Shown: positions 9,262 through 19,524 of the stretch, one piece after another
Layout of the letters: every line of letters starts with the position of its first letter
How positions within the stretch are numbered: the stretch's first letter is position 1
Assembly: GCF_040276065.1 (NCBI RefSeq)
Contig: NZ_JBELOI010000004.1
Coordinates: 124,001-188,000 of the forward strand
Direction of reading: 5' to 3'
Origin: Castellaniella sp040276065
GTDB taxonomy: Bacteria > Pseudomonadota > Gammaproteobacteria > Burkholderiales > Burkholderiaceae_B
Length of the DNA stretch: 64,000 nt
Notes under the pieces: generated by a model
The model's input: the letters and a program-made list of their open reading frames with translations, nothing else
What the model was told of the DNA's origin: nothing
Databases searched by the model: none
Made by a program: the position numbers and the translations under genes

Positions 9262-11301
9262 TCAGTCGGCCAGCAGGCCGCCCGCGCGCCGCACCCTGCG
9301 CACGACGGCCGCGTCCACGCTGGGGGCGCCGCCGGGCGCCACCACCGCCAGCGCGCGGCGCGCCCGCGTGGCGCCGGTATACAACAACTCGCGGGTCAGG
9401 ATCGGCCCGCCGCGCTCCGGCAGGACGAGGGCCACCTCGTCGAACTCGGAGCCTTGCGATTTGTGAACGGTCAGGGCGTAAACGGTCTCGATGTCGGCCA
9501 CGCGGCCAGGCGCAATCCAGCGCACCTCGTCCGAGCCGTCGCCCCGTGCGAACGCGATCCGGATCTGGTGCTCCCCCGCACGGCCCGGCTCGGGCACGGC
9601 CAAGGCGACACCCATGTCGCCATTGGCCAACCCCAGCTCTCGCTGGTTGCGGGTCACGAGCACCGGCCGGCCCGAATACCACTCACCGTGGCCGGACGCG
9701 ATCCAGCCTCGCGCACGCAAGCCCGCCTCGATACGTTGATTCAGGCCCTGCGCGCCCCAGGGGCCCTCGCGCACCGCACATAACACCTGAAACCGGCCGC
9801 GCGCCTCGAGCACGGCGCGGGCCCACCGGTCCACCGCCTCGGGCGTCGCCTCCTGCGGCGATGGCCCCGCGTCGACACAGTGGAGGTAGGCGCTATAGCC
9901 CCCAGGGGCGCCCTCGCCCGCATCCCGGTGTTCGCCGCAGAACAGGGCCTCGAGGCGAGGATCATCCGCCACGGACGGCATCAGGAACACGAGATCCGCC
10001 GGCGGGTCGTTCCGCAAGGCATGCACGGCGGCAACCGCCCCCCGATTGACGGCCACGGCAAACCGCCCGATGCCACTATCCACCGCGAAGCGACGGCTGG
10101 ATCGCAGCATGACGACGGCCTGGTCCAGCGCTGCTCCGTGCGGGTCGCGCTGTGCGGCGGGAATATCCTGCCCGGTCAAGTCCGCGATGCGCGCGCAGCG
10201 CGCCGGCGTGTAGTGGCCCCGTTCGGCCCGGGCGCAGAGTTCGCCCAGAACCGCACCGGCCTCGACCGAAGCGAGCTGGTCCTTATCGCCCAGCAAGATC
10301 AGCCTCGCCCCCGTCGGCAAGGCCGCCAGCACCGCATCCATCATCTCGAGGTCCATCATCGAGGCTTCGTCGATTACCAGGACATCGGCAGGCAGAGGGT
10401 GGTCGGCGGTATGACGGAAGCCTCGGGTGTCCGGACGGCTGCCCAGCAGACGATGCAGGGTCTGCGCCTGGGCGGGGATCTCGGCCAGGACCGGCTGTAC
10501 GAAGCCGGGCGCCGCCACGCGCAGGCGCGCCAGGGCCGAGCCGATCGAGTCGTTCAGCCGGGCCGCCGCCTTGCCGGTGGGTGCGGCCACGCAAACGCGC
10601 AATTCCGCCGCACCACCTTCCCGCGCCAGCCCCTGCAAGGCTGCCAACAGACACACGACGGTGGTCGTCTTGCCTGTTCCCGGGCCGCCGGTCACGACGC
10701 AAAAGGCGTGGTCCAGCGCGGTCGCGCAGGCGATCTTCTGCCAGTCCGTGCCACCTCCGGGCGTCGGCGGGAACAAGGCATCGAGCCAGGCGCGCGCGCG
10801 CGCCGGATCCGCGGCCATACCGCTGTCCACCGTCAACCGCTGGTCGATCTGTGCCCGCACACGGCGCTCCGCCCGCCAATAGCGGGCGAGGTACAAACGA
10901 TGATCGCGGCGCACGAGCGGCTCGGCGCCCTCCCCCCCACCGGCGAAACCCGAGCGGTCCAGCGCCTGACGGCAGGCTGCCAGCCCGTCGCGCTCGAGCG
11001 CACGCGCCATGGCCGCCAGGCCCTGGGGGCGGGCATCGCCCAGGGCCAGCGTATCGACAGCGGCGTCGCATAGGGCCTGCATGTCCAGGCAGACATGTCC
11101 ATGCCCGAGCTGGGCGCTGCACCAGATCGCCAGCCACACGGCCAGGTCCGGCGCCTCGGGTGCGCGCTCGGCCAGGAACCGTCCGAACGCCACGTCGAGG
11201 CCGCGCAGCGCCCCCGCCTCATGCCAGGCGCCCACCTGCGCCCAAAGTGCCGCGCGGTCCCCACCGGCCGCGCCCCACTCATCGAGTGAACCCCCCGTCA
11301 C
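9262..11301 (-). CDS. recD: Exodeoxyribonuclease V subunit alpha (RecD)
   Basis: The 679-residue protein is a superfamily 1B 5'-3' DNA helicase. Visible motifs are Walker A GGPGTGKTTTVVCLL, APTGKAAARL, Walker B VLVIDEASMMD, ILLGDKDQLASVEAGAVLG and the C-terminal TVHKSQGSEFDEV and TGATRARRAL. It is the fast motor of the RecBCD nuclease-helicase that processes double-strand ends. The start is taken as GTG at 11301, which overlaps the recB stop as GTGA. It is the last gene of the recC-recB-recD operon. Confidence 0.95.
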   Translation of the reverse strand: MTGGSLDEWGAAGGDRAALWAQVGAWHEAGALRGLDVAFGRFLAERAPEAPDLAVWLAIWCSAQLGHGHVCLDMQALCDAAVDTLALGDARPQGLAAMARALERDGLAACRQALDRSGFAGGGEGAEPLVRRDHRLYLARYWRAERRVRAQIDQRLTVDSGMAADPARARAWLDALFPPTPGGGTDWQKIACATALDHAFCVVTGGPGTGKTTTVVCLLAALQGLAREGGAAELRVCVAAPTGKAAARLNDSIGSALARLRVAAPGFVQPVLAEIPAQAQTLHRLLGSRPDTRGFRHTADHPLPADVLVIDEASMMDLEMMDAVLAALPTGARLILLGDKDQLASVEAGAVLGELCARAERGHYTPARCARIADLTGQDIPAAQRDPHGAALDQAVVMLRSSRRFAVDSGIGRFAVAVNRGAVAAVHALRNDPPADLVFLMPSVADDPRLEALFCGEHRDAGEGAPGGYSAYLHCVDAGPSPQEATPEAVDRWARAVLEARGRFQVLCAVREGPWGAQGLNQRIEAGLRARGWIASGHGEWYSGRPVLVTRNQRELGLANGDMGVALAVPEPGRAGEHQIRIAFARGDGSDEVRWIAPGRVADIETVYALTVHKSQGSEFDEVALVLPERGGPILTRELLYTGATRARRALAVVAPGGAPSVDAAVVRRVRRAGGLLAD

Positions 11302-14300
11302 CGGTCCGCCTCCCGTCCGTCGAACAACGCGTCCAGCCGTTCGATCAGGCTGCGCGCCGGGCAATCGGCAAACAAGCCTTGCCCCGGCGCATCCAATCCA
11401 CGCAGGAACATGTAGACCGCCCCGCCGACATGCCGGTCGTAATCGTAATCCGGCAGCCGCGCCGCGAGCTGGCGGTGCAGAGCGAGCACGTACAGAACAT
11501 ACTGCAGGTCGTAGCGGGCGGCCAACATGGCGGCATGCATGGCCGCGGGGTGATAGGCCGCGGCGTCCGGCCCCAGCCAGTTGGACTTGTAGTCAACCAC
11601 GTAATACTTCCCGTCGTGCCGCAGCGTCAGGTCGATGAACCCCTTGAACATACCGTTCAGCCGCATCGCGGCCGCCGGTGGCCGGGGTGCGGCATCCAAG
11701 GTTGCGGCACTGACCAGCGCATCGAGGCGCCGGACGTCGACCCCCTCCACTGGCAGCCAGAACTCCATCTCTGGCAGCGTGACCTCCAGCTCGTCCAGGC
11801 GCAGCGCGGGAGCCTGCGCAAGCCCGGGTCGGAATTCGGTGCGCACATAGCGCAGCAGCCAGTCACACAGCGGATCGATCCAAGCCGACCAGCCCCGCAC
11901 GGCACAGCGGCGCGCCACCACGTCCCGGACCTCGGCATGCTCCAGCGCGTCGAAACCGCGCCGCGCGGCCCATTCCAGCAAGCCGTGCAGGAAAGTCCCC
12001 GCCTCGCTGCCCCGGGGAAAGGCATGTAGGCCGGCAACATTGCCTTGGCTTGCGCTCGGCGGCATCCCGCCGTACGCGTCCGGCGCCCCGAGCGAATCGA
12101 ACCGCCGGGCCTCCCGGTACACGTCCTCCTGCGCCGTGCGGGCCGCCGCCTGGGCCTCAGGCTCGAGCCGCAGGGCCGAGTAGCTGGAAATCCACCAGAC
12201 GTGTTCGCGAGCGGCGCGGCGCGGCATGCGCGCCGCGCCCAAACCGCCCGGCGCCGCGAGCGGCGGGATGGCGGCCGCATCCACCGCCGCCTCGTCCCAG
12301 GCAATCGCGTCATGGGCCCGGGCCAGCGCCTCCAGGGCCTGTCGGGCGCCGCCGGGCACGGCACCCAGCACATGGCCCACGGCGCTGCCTTGATCGAGGT
12401 CGCGCAAGGGGCCCACGGCCATCCATACGGCGTGCCGTGCACGTGTCAGGGCCACATACAGTTTGCGCACATCCTCGGCCAGGCGCTCCCGCTCGAGCTG
12501 CGCCAGATCGTCCGGATCCGGCCACAGCACCCGCCGGCGCCCATCCGCCGCATGCAGATAGTAAGGTCCCCGGTCACCTCGCACGACACGCGCCCGGGCG
12601 GCAAACGGCAGGAACACCAGTGCGTACTCCAGCCCCTTGGACTTGTGCACGGTGACCACGCGCACCAGGTTTTCGTCGCTCTCCAGGCGCACACGGCGGG
12701 CATCGTCCCCACCGCCGGCCAGGGTGCCCTCGCATTGCTCGTCCAGGTGGCGCATCAAGGCCTGCTCTCCGTCCAGCCGCATGGCCGCTTGCTGCAACAG
12801 CTCGGCCAGGTGCAGGATGTCGGTCAGCACGCGCTCGCCTTCACGGCCATCGTTCAAGAGCCGCGCCGGGACACCGAAATCGTGCAACAGGCGCCGGACC
12901 ATGGGCAGGACGCCGCGCTCGCGCCAGCAGGTGCGATAGTCCTGGAAACGCGTCACGACGTCCTCCCAGGCCCGCTCGCCGGCGACCAGGCGCTCGAGGG
13001 CTGGCCACGACAGGGCCAGCGACGGCGTGGCGAGCGCCGCGCGCACGGCGCGACCGTCCTCGGGATTGGCGCAGGCGGCCAGCCAATGGCGCAATTCCTC
13101 GGCCTGTGGCGTCTCGTATACCGACTCGCGCTCGGACAGATAGACGCTGCGCACGCCGCGCCGCGCCAACGCCTCGCGCACCCGGCCCGCCTCGGCGTGG
13201 GTATTCACCAGGACGGCGATATCCGCCGGCCGCAGCGCCTGCAGCTCCGATCCGCGCGCGAAACCGGCCATGCCACGAGCGCCCATCGACAAGAGACCGG
13301 CCACGCGATGCGCGCACCAGTCCGCGGCGCGCTCCTCGTAGTCCCCGGCGCCCAACGGCTTGTCGGGTGCCACGGCATCGATCCAGTAGATGCTCAGTGC
13401 CGGCGTCGGCGCGTCGGCGCGCCGCCAGTGCTCCTCGCGGCCTTGGGCACGGACCGGATGGAAAGCGATGCCTTCGGTTTCGCCCGGCGTCGGGAAGGCT
13501 CCGCCGGGCGCATGGGTGTCGGCATGGGCGAAGCAGGCATTGACCGCCGCCACCATGTCCAGCGAAGACCTGAAATTCCGGCCCAACGTGTGCAGCCGGC
13601 CCGCGCAGGCGCGCCGTGCACGCAGATAGGTATGAATATCGGCGCCACGAAAACCATAGATCGCCTGTTTCGGATCGCCGATCATCACCAGGCACAGCTC
13701 GGCGCGATTCTCGGCGATGCGATAGATTCTGTCGAAGATCCGATACTGGACCGGGTCGGTGTCCTGAAACTCATCGATCAGGACCACTGGATACTGCTCG
13801 CGCAGCACCTGCGCCAGGCGCTCACCGTCCGGCCCATCCAGCGCGGCATCGAGATGAGCCAGCAGGCCATCGAAGCCCATGCGGGCCTGGCGGACGAGTT
13901 CGCCGCGCAGGCGCTCGCCGATCCAGGCCAGTGCGTGGTCCGCAACCTCGGTCCGGCCGTCGGGCAGGCCGGACAGCGCGGTTTGCAGCCCCGCGAGGCG
14001 ATCGCTCAGGGGATGGCTGGGTGCAGGCCCCGTCCCGCGCCATTTCTCGGCCATGTCCGCCGGGGACAGCCGCTCCCAGCCGGTCTTCAGGTCCAGGGCC
14101 TCGGCCGCGGGATCGCGCGCCCAGTCCCGCAAATCGCCAATCCAGCGCTGCCAGTTGCGTGCCGCCACCGGCCAATCCCGGCCCAGGGACTCCAGCCACA
14201 GTCCCAAGACATCGGCCCCTTCAATCCAGGGGGCCTTCAAGGCGGTGAGGCACCGGGCGCGGTGCTCGCGGGCCTCAGTCAGCAGCGGCCCGAGCGAGCC

Positions 14301-14960
14301 TGGCGCGGGCGCCTGCGGCGTCTCATCGTGCAGGGCGCCGCCCAGCGCCGCGTGCAGAGCGGCCGGGCCCGGCCACCAGGCGCGCACCTGGGCGGCTTGC
14401 GCCAGCTCGAGCGGCGCAACGAACAGGCGCCAGTAGTCCCATACGGCCTCCTGTTCGACTGCCCGCAGGTCTGCCTCCACTCGACGGTCGAAAAGGCTGC
14501 CGCTATCGAAAGCATGCTCCTGCAACATGCGTGCGCACCAGCCATGAATCGTGCCGATCGAGGCCTCGTCCATGGACTGCGCGGCCAGGTCCAAGACCCG
14601 GGCGCAAGCCGGCCATCGCGCCGGCTCGATGGCGGCGCGCAGCGCATGCAGGAAATCGTCGGCCGCCCCGCAGGCCGGCTCATCTTGGGTGCCGCCATAG
14701 AAATAGGCGGCCGCCTGCGCGAGCCGCGCGCGAATCCGGTCGCGAAGCTCGTGCGACGCCGCCTCGGTGAACGTCAGGACCAGAATCTCGGCGGGCAGCC
14801 GGGCGGCAAGGGGCGGATCGCCGTGCCCGAGAACCAGGCGCAGGTACAGGGCGGCGATGGTCCAGGTCTTGCCCGTGCCGGCGCTGGCCTCGATCACCTG
14901 GCTGCCGCGCAGGGGAAAGGTCAGCGGATCGACGGGCGGGATGTCCAGGGAGCGGCTCAT
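11298..14960 (-). CDS. recB: Exodeoxyribonuclease V subunit beta (RecB)
   Basis: The 1220-residue UvrD-like SF1A helicase has a C-terminal nuclease domain. The Walker A motif is EASAGTGKTWTIAALYLRL near residue 30, motif II is VLIDEFQDTDPVQYRIFDRI, motif III is GFRGADIHTYLRAR and motif V/VI are VVTVHKSKGLEYALVFLPF and LYVALTRARHAVW. The nuclease core VVDYKSNWLG lies near residue 1125. It is the 3'-5' motor and sole nuclease of RecBCD. ATG overlaps the recC stop as ATGA. The length is normal for RecB (about 1180-1250). Confidence 0.96.
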   Translation of the reverse strand: MSRSLDIPPVDPLTFPLRGSQVIEASAGTGKTWTIAALYLRLVLGHGDPPLAARLPAEILVLTFTEAASHELRDRIRARLAQAAAYFYGGTQDEPACGAADDFLHALRAAIEPARWPACARVLDLAAQSMDEASIGTIHGWCARMLQEHAFDSGSLFDRRVEADLRAVEQEAVWDYWRLFVAPLELAQAAQVRAWWPGPAALHAALGGALHDETPQAPAPGSLGPLLTEAREHRARCLTALKAPWIEGADVLGLWLESLGRDWPVAARNWQRWIGDLRDWARDPAAEALDLKTGWERLSPADMAEKWRGTGPAPSHPLSDRLAGLQTALSGLPDGRTEVADHALAWIGERLRGELVRQARMGFDGLLAHLDAALDGPDGERLAQVLREQYPVVLIDEFQDTDPVQYRIFDRIYRIAENRAELCLVMIGDPKQAIYGFRGADIHTYLRARRACAGRLHTLGRNFRSSLDMVAAVNACFAHADTHAPGGAFPTPGETEGIAFHPVRAQGREEHWRRADAPTPALSIYWIDAVAPDKPLGAGDYEERAADWCAHRVAGLLSMGARGMAGFARGSELQALRPADIAVLVNTHAEAGRVREALARRGVRSVYLSERESVYETPQAEELRHWLAACANPEDGRAVRAALATPSLALSWPALERLVAGERAWEDVVTRFQDYRTCWRERGVLPMVRRLLHDFGVPARLLNDGREGERVLTDILHLAELLQQAAMRLDGEQALMRHLDEQCEGTLAGGGDDARRVRLESDENLVRVVTVHKSKGLEYALVFLPFAARARVVRGDRGPYYLHAADGRRRVLWPDPDDLAQLERERLAEDVRKLYVALTRARHAVWMAVGPLRDLDQGSAVGHVLGAVPGGARQALEALARAHDAIAWDEAAVDAAAIPPLAAPGGLGAARMPRRAAREHVWWISSYSALRLEPEAQAAARTAQEDVYREARRFDSLGAPDAYGGMPPSASQGNVAGLHAFPRGSEAGTFLHGLLEWAARRGFDALEHAEVRDVVARRCAVRGWSAWIDPLCDWLLRYVRTEFRPGLAQAPALRLDELEVTLPEMEFWLPVEGVDVRRLDALVSAATLDAAPRPPAAAMRLNGMFKGFIDLTLRHDGKYYVVDYKSNWLGPDAAAYHPAAMHAAMLAARYDLQYVLYVLALHRQLAARLPDYDYDRHVGGAVYMFLRGLDAPGQGLFADCPARSLIERLDALFDGREADR

Positions 14961-17900
14961 GAGGCTTCCGTCCGATCCGGCATGGCCTCATGGACGGTGG
15001 CGATCGCATCGCTCAGGCCGCCGTACAGGCATCGTGCCCACCGTTCAAAGCCGCCATCCGCGCTGAACGCCGCGAAATCCGGATAGGCCCTGCGCAAGTA
15101 GGGGTCCCGTTCGAGCGCCCGGGCGTGGCAGGCCTCCGCCTCGATCCAGGAGCGATGATCCCGCCGGGTGGAGGCGCCGCGCCGCAGCCAGATCACCGCG
15201 CAGTCCGCCGTGACGGGCAGGGGCGCGCACATGCCACGGGCCCACCCCCGCAGCAGGTCGTCGAACCACGCCCTGGCAAGCACGGGATCCAAGGGCTCGA
15301 AGGCCGCGCTGCCCTGAGGACTGAAGACCAGTGTCGTCAAGGCCTGGCCATCGAGGTGACCTGCCAAGTGTGTCACCCACGCCTCGATCAGGGCGCCCGG
15401 CCGATAGGCGCGGTCCTTGACCAGGTGGCTGGCCTGCAGCCAGAGGCGCGCGCGTTCGCCGGCGGCGTTCCAGCGGATTCCGTCGAGAGAATCACGTATC
15501 TCTAAAGTATATCTATCATCGACTGTCGTCCGATGCCACAAGGCCAGGGCAGACCCATCGGTCAGCGGCCAACGCCGGCACGCCGCCTGGTAGCCTGACA
15601 GCAGGGTTTCGAACCCTTCGTACAGGTCACCGGCGGCCAGTACCCCCAGGCTGCCCGCCGCCAATACCCCGGAGCGGCGCATGGCCTGCACACGCGCCTC
15701 CAGGTCGGGAACCGGGTCTCTTTCCAGGCGTATGGACCGTGCGGCCGTCGTCAGCAGCGTATCACGCAGGCTCCAGGCGTCCAGGCCGTCGATTTCATAA
15801 GGCTCGCGATCATCGCTGCGGCGCGTATCGCGTTCGAAGGAAACCCCCAGGCGGTCCTGAAAAAATCGCCGGATCGGGTGGCGCAGGAAACGCCGCAGGC
15901 GATCGAGGGACAGCGGCTCCTCGCGCGCCGGAAAGTCGAGCATGCCGGCAGACGCCCACAGGCCCGACGACACCGCCTCGTCCCGCGCCTGCCGCCATTC
16001 CCTGGCGTAGGTGAACAGGGCACCCGCTCGGGATGGCGGTTCGACCGGAAAATAGCGGCTGCTGAACGGCTGCAGGGGATGCCGGCAAGTGAGCGCCTCG
16101 GACACCGCAACGCCCTCGCCTGCGACCAGCCGCCATCCCGCATCCAGATGATCCCTCAACTGCGCCACCAGGACGGACGGCGGCAGCGGCGTATTGTCTT
16201 GAATGCTCCGACCCACCCAGGATATGTAGAGCTGGTCGCGCGCCGACAGCAGGGCCTCGAGGAATAGGTAGCGGTCGTCTTCCCGACGCGAACGGTCGCC
16301 GGGTCGGTAGCGCCCGGCCATCAGATCAAAATCGGCCGGCACTTGGATGCGCGGATAGGCGCCATCCTGCATGCCCAGCAGACAGACGCGCCGAAACGGG
16401 ATGGCGCGCATCGGCATCAGGGTGGCAAACGTCACCGCCCCGGCAAAGAAACGCTGCGACAGCGCCTCCTGGTCGAACTGGGCCAGGCAGTGCTCGGCGG
16501 GGATATCGGCAGGCATGGCCTCGTCCAGCCCGGCGGCCTCGCAGGCCTCGAACCAGTCCTGGGCCGACTCGCGAAAGCGTTTGAGGGTGTAATCGTCCTG
16601 CTCGTCCTCGGCGAGGAACAGATCGGCCTCCAGATCCAGGAACCGCCGCAGCCACTGGGCCGGCGTGCCGGGGGCGGCAAACATCCGCCAATGACGCTCG
16701 AGGGCGCCAACCAGCGCTTCGAGGGGCCCCAGCAGGGCCGCATCCAGGCCCGCGGGCTCGCCGTAGGGCTCAACCCCACGCCAGGCGGGCGCGTCCGGCC
16801 CGGTGGCATAACCCAGCAGCATGCGCCGCAGTCCGAACCGCCACGTGTGCGGCGCGGCACCCTCCTCGCCCAGCTCCTGGAACCCCCAGTCCGCGCGGTG
16901 TGCGGCGTTCAACCCCCAGCGGATGTTCGAATCGGCGATCCAGGCATGCAGAGTCGGCAGATCCTGCTCGCGGATCCCGAAGCGCGCGCGCACGGCCGGC
17001 ACGTCCAGCCATTCGAAGACGTGACTCATCCCCACACGCAAGCCTGGGAGCATCAGCAATTGCTCAAGCGCGAGCACCAGAGGATCGGCCCGGCGCTGGC
17101 CCCGATCGGCCAGCGCATAGGGGATGGCGCGTGCATCATCAGCCTCGTAGAGGCCGAAGACGGCCTGGACGTGGGGTGCATAGGCCTCGATGTCGGGCAC
17201 CATCACGATGATGTCCCGGGGCCGCAGCGTCGGATCGCGATCGAATGCGTCGAGCAGCCGGTCATGCAGAATCTCAACCTCGCGCTGGGGGCTGTGGGCG
17301 ACGTGAAAGCACAGGGATTCGTCGGCAGCGGGATCGACCGCCGGCCAGCGCGCGCGGGTCTCGGGCAGGGGGCGCAGGTCGCACACATCGTCCTGCAATT
17401 GCTGCAGCACGGTCGCGCGCGCCAGCGCCTCGCCCTCCAGCCGCTCAAAGGCATCGATGCGCCGGTGCAGCGCCGCGAATGCGGGGCGGTAGCCTTCCCG
17501 AGCGTGCGGATCGTCGAAATCGTCGAGCATGCCGATGAAGTCCCGACCCTGCTTGCCCCAGGCGGCGAGCAGCGGATGCGCATGCTGGTGGATGACCGCC
17601 TCGTCCAGGATCTCGGGCATGCCTGGCCGGCGCGCCTGGCGCCGGTAGCGGGCCCGCAGCAGGTCGCGATCCGGCACGATATCGGCCCAGAAGTGGGCGC
17701 ACGGATTGTGCACGCACATGAGGATCTGGGACCAGCGCGCCAGCGCCGCCAGGGCCTCCAGTGCCTGGCCCGGCATCGCCGATATGCCAAATACCAGTAT
17801 GCGGCGCGGCACACCGACGGGCCGCGCATCCAGCGCATCTCCCGCGGCGCGTCCCATGAAGGCCTCGTGGACGGCCGCACGGCCTAGAGGCCCCACGCCG

Positions 17901-18523
17901 CCGTCGACATCGGCAATCAGCGTCCTCCAGAGCGCCGGCTGCCATGCTTGTCCCGCCGGCAACGGACCGGGCCGCCCGCGTCCGTCGGTGACCTCGTCCC
18001 GCCCCCGCGCCCATGCATCGAGCCAGTCCGCCCGGTAGACCTGGTACTGGTCAAACAAGTCGGCCAGCCTTTCCGCCAATTGGAAACGCTTGCGCATATC
18101 CGGATCGTCGGCCAGGAAGCGCGCCAGGGGCGCATACGCCGGTTGGCCGACGACCTGCGGCAGCAGGCGCATCAAGCGCCAGACCAGGGCCGGTTTGTCC
18201 AAGGGCGAGCGTTCCGGCACCAAACCGGGTCCAAGCACGGCGCGATAGGCGCGCCACAGGAAGCGCGATGGCAGCAGGAACTCGAGGCCCGCGGCGATGC
18301 CGCAGCCGGTGTCGTGCCGGGCCAGGGCGAGCCGCAGCCACTGCGCAATGCCGTTGCTGTGGACCAGCACGACCTCGTCCTCCAGAGGCGCCAGCGGTTC
18401 GTGCCGCAACCAGGCCACCAGCACGTCGCGCAATTGCTCGGCCCTATTGCCGTGCACCAGCATCAGGCCCGGTGTCAGTTCCTCCACAGGCTTCCCGTCG
18501 ATGATCCTCAGACCTTGCATCAT
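14957..18523 (-). CDS. recC: Exodeoxyribonuclease V subunit gamma (RecC)
   Basis: The ~1188-residue protein is the Chi-recognition subunit of RecBCD, a helicase-like scaffold with degenerate motifs. Family features are the start GLMLVHGNRAEQLRDVL, ILVFGISAMPGQALEALAALA, IIVMVPDIEAYAPHVQAVFG, and the C-terminal ISWVGRSIQDN and PVEPPSRAGALF. Two adjacent ATGs (18523 and 18520) are possible starts. The frame upstream to 18613 extends into the divergent promoter region and is not supported. It is the first gene of the operon recC-recB-recD, transcribed away from yggS. Confidence 0.94.
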   Translation of the reverse strand: MMQGLRIIDGKPVEELTPGLMLVHGNRAEQLRDVLVAWLRHEPLAPLEDEVVLVHSNGIAQWLRLALARHDTGCGIAAGLEFLLPSRFLWRAYRAVLGPGLVPERSPLDKPALVWRLMRLLPQVVGQPAYAPLARFLADDPDMRKRFQLAERLADLFDQYQVYRADWLDAWARGRDEVTDGRGRPGPLPAGQAWQPALWRTLIADVDGGVGPLGRAAVHEAFMGRAAGDALDARPVGVPRRILVFGISAMPGQALEALAALARWSQILMCVHNPCAHFWADIVPDRDLLRARYRRQARRPGMPEILDEAVIHQHAHPLLAAWGKQGRDFIGMLDDFDDPHAREGYRPAFAALHRRIDAFERLEGEALARATVLQQLQDDVCDLRPLPETRARWPAVDPAADESLCFHVAHSPQREVEILHDRLLDAFDRDPTLRPRDIIVMVPDIEAYAPHVQAVFGLYEADDARAIPYALADRGQRRADPLVLALEQLLMLPGLRVGMSHVFEWLDVPAVRARFGIREQDLPTLHAWIADSNIRWGLNAAHRADWGFQELGEEGAAPHTWRFGLRRMLLGYATGPDAPAWRGVEPYGEPAGLDAALLGPLEALVGALERHWRMFAAPGTPAQWLRRFLDLEADLFLAEDEQDDYTLKRFRESAQDWFEACEAAGLDEAMPADIPAEHCLAQFDQEALSQRFFAGAVTFATLMPMRAIPFRRVCLLGMQDGAYPRIQVPADFDLMAGRYRPGDRSRREDDRYLFLEALLSARDQLYISWVGRSIQDNTPLPPSVLVAQLRDHLDAGWRLVAGEGVAVSEALTCRHPLQPFSSRYFPVEPPSRAGALFTYAREWRQARDEAVSSGLWASAGMLDFPAREEPLSLDRLRRFLRHPIRRFFQDRLGVSFERDTRRSDDREPYEIDGLDAWSLRDTLLTTAARSIRLERDPVPDLEARVQAMRRSGVLAAGSLGVLAAGDLYEGFETLLSGYQAACRRWPLTDGSALALWHRTTVDDRYTLEIRDSLDGIRWNAAGERARLWLQASHLVKDRAYRPGALIEAWVTHLAGHLDGQALTTLVFSPQGSAAFEPLDPVLARAWFDDLLRGWARGMCAPLPVTADCAVIWLRRGASTRRDHRSWIEAEACHARALERDPYLRRAYPDFAAFSADGGFERWARCLYGGLSDAIATVHEAMPDRTEAS

Positions 18524-18698
18524 ACCGCCGCACGGCCTCCCGCCCATGCGGTTCGACCCCCACCGCCCGGGGCGGAGCACACCCGCGGCAGCCACCGCAT
18601 CCCTTTCGGGCATCCGGCTTAGCCAAACGGGGCACTAGGGGTATCCTATAGGGGCGAACGAAGGCGCCGCGCGCCGCACAACCCAGACCGAGATCACC

Positions 18699-19493
18699 GT
18701 GAACACCCCAAGCCCAGAAATCGTAAAGACCGGATATCCGACCGCCGCCACGCTGGCCGAGCTTCAGGCCAACCTCGCCGACATCCACATGCGCATCGCC
18801 GCCGCCTGCGAACGCGCGGGCCGCGCCACCGATACCGTGCGCCTGTTGCCCGTGAGCAAGACAGTGGACGAGGCGCGCATCCGCCTGGCTTATGCCGCGG
18901 GCTGCCGCGAGCTCGGGGAAAACAAGGTCCAGGAGGCCTACGGCAAATGGGAGGCCATGTCCGACCTCCAAGATCTGAAATGGGCCGTCATCGGGCACCT
19001 GCAGACCAACAAGGCCAAGCTCGTGGCCCGCTTCGCCCACGAATTCCAGGCGCTCGACAGCCTGCGCGTGGCCGAAATCCTGGATCGCCGTCTACAAGAC
19101 GAGGGCCGAGCGCTGGATGTCTTCGTGCAGGTCAACACCTCGGGCGAGGCCAGCAAGTTCGGCTTGGCGCCCGACCAGGCCCTCGACTTCGCGCGCGCCC
19201 TGCCCGCCTTTTCCTCGCTGCGCGTGCGCGGCCTGATGACGCTCGCCCTGTTCTCGTCGGACGAGCGCCATGTGCGGCCCTGCTTTCAACGGTTGCGCGA
19301 CCTGCGCGACCGCTTGCAGCAGGACGCGCCGTCGGGTGAACGCTTCCAGGAGTTGTCCATGGGCATGTCCGGCGATTTCGAGTGGGCAATCGAGGAAGGT
19401 GCGACGATCGTGCGTGTCGGCCAGGCGATCTTCGGCGCGCGCGCACTGCCCGACAGTCACTACTGGCCCGAAGGCAAGCGCGGTGCCGGCTGA
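18699..19493 (+). CDS. yggS: PLP homeostasis protein, YggS/PROSC family
   Basis: The 264-residue protein has the alanine-racemase-like TIM-barrel fold. PLP-binding Lys is in LLPVSKTVDEARI; other family motifs are ELGENKVQEAYGKW, WAVIGHLQTNKAKLV, VFVQVNTSGEASKFGL and ELSMGMSGDFEWAIEEGATIVRVG. It binds pyridoxal phosphate and maintains vitamin B6 and amino-acid homeostasis; it is not an active racemase. A GTG at 18699 is the most probable start. An N-terminal extension of ~15 residues precedes the usual family start. It is followed 31 bp later by a lipoprotein gene on the same strand. Confidence 0.93.
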   Translation: MNTPSPEIVKTGYPTAATLAELQANLADIHMRIAAACERAGRATDTVRLLPVSKTVDEARIRLAYAAGCRELGENKVQEAYGKWEAMSDLQDLKWAVIGHLQTNKAKLVARFAHEFQALDSLRVAEILDRRLQDEGRALDVFVQVNTSGEASKFGLAPDQALDFARALPAFSSLRVRGLMTLALFSSDERHVRPCFQRLRDLRDRLQQDAPSGERFQELSMGMSGDFEWAIEEGATIVRVGQAIFGARALPDSHYWPEGKRGAG

Positions 19494-19524
19494 GCCTTCA
19501 GCTCAACCGGCAGGGGGACGAGGC

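Noticed and set aside
12045..15086. A 1013-codon open plus-strand frame
   Set aside because: It is fully antisense to recB, with repetitive Arg/Gln/Ala-rich composition caused by high GC. RecB motifs on the other strand are unmistakable.
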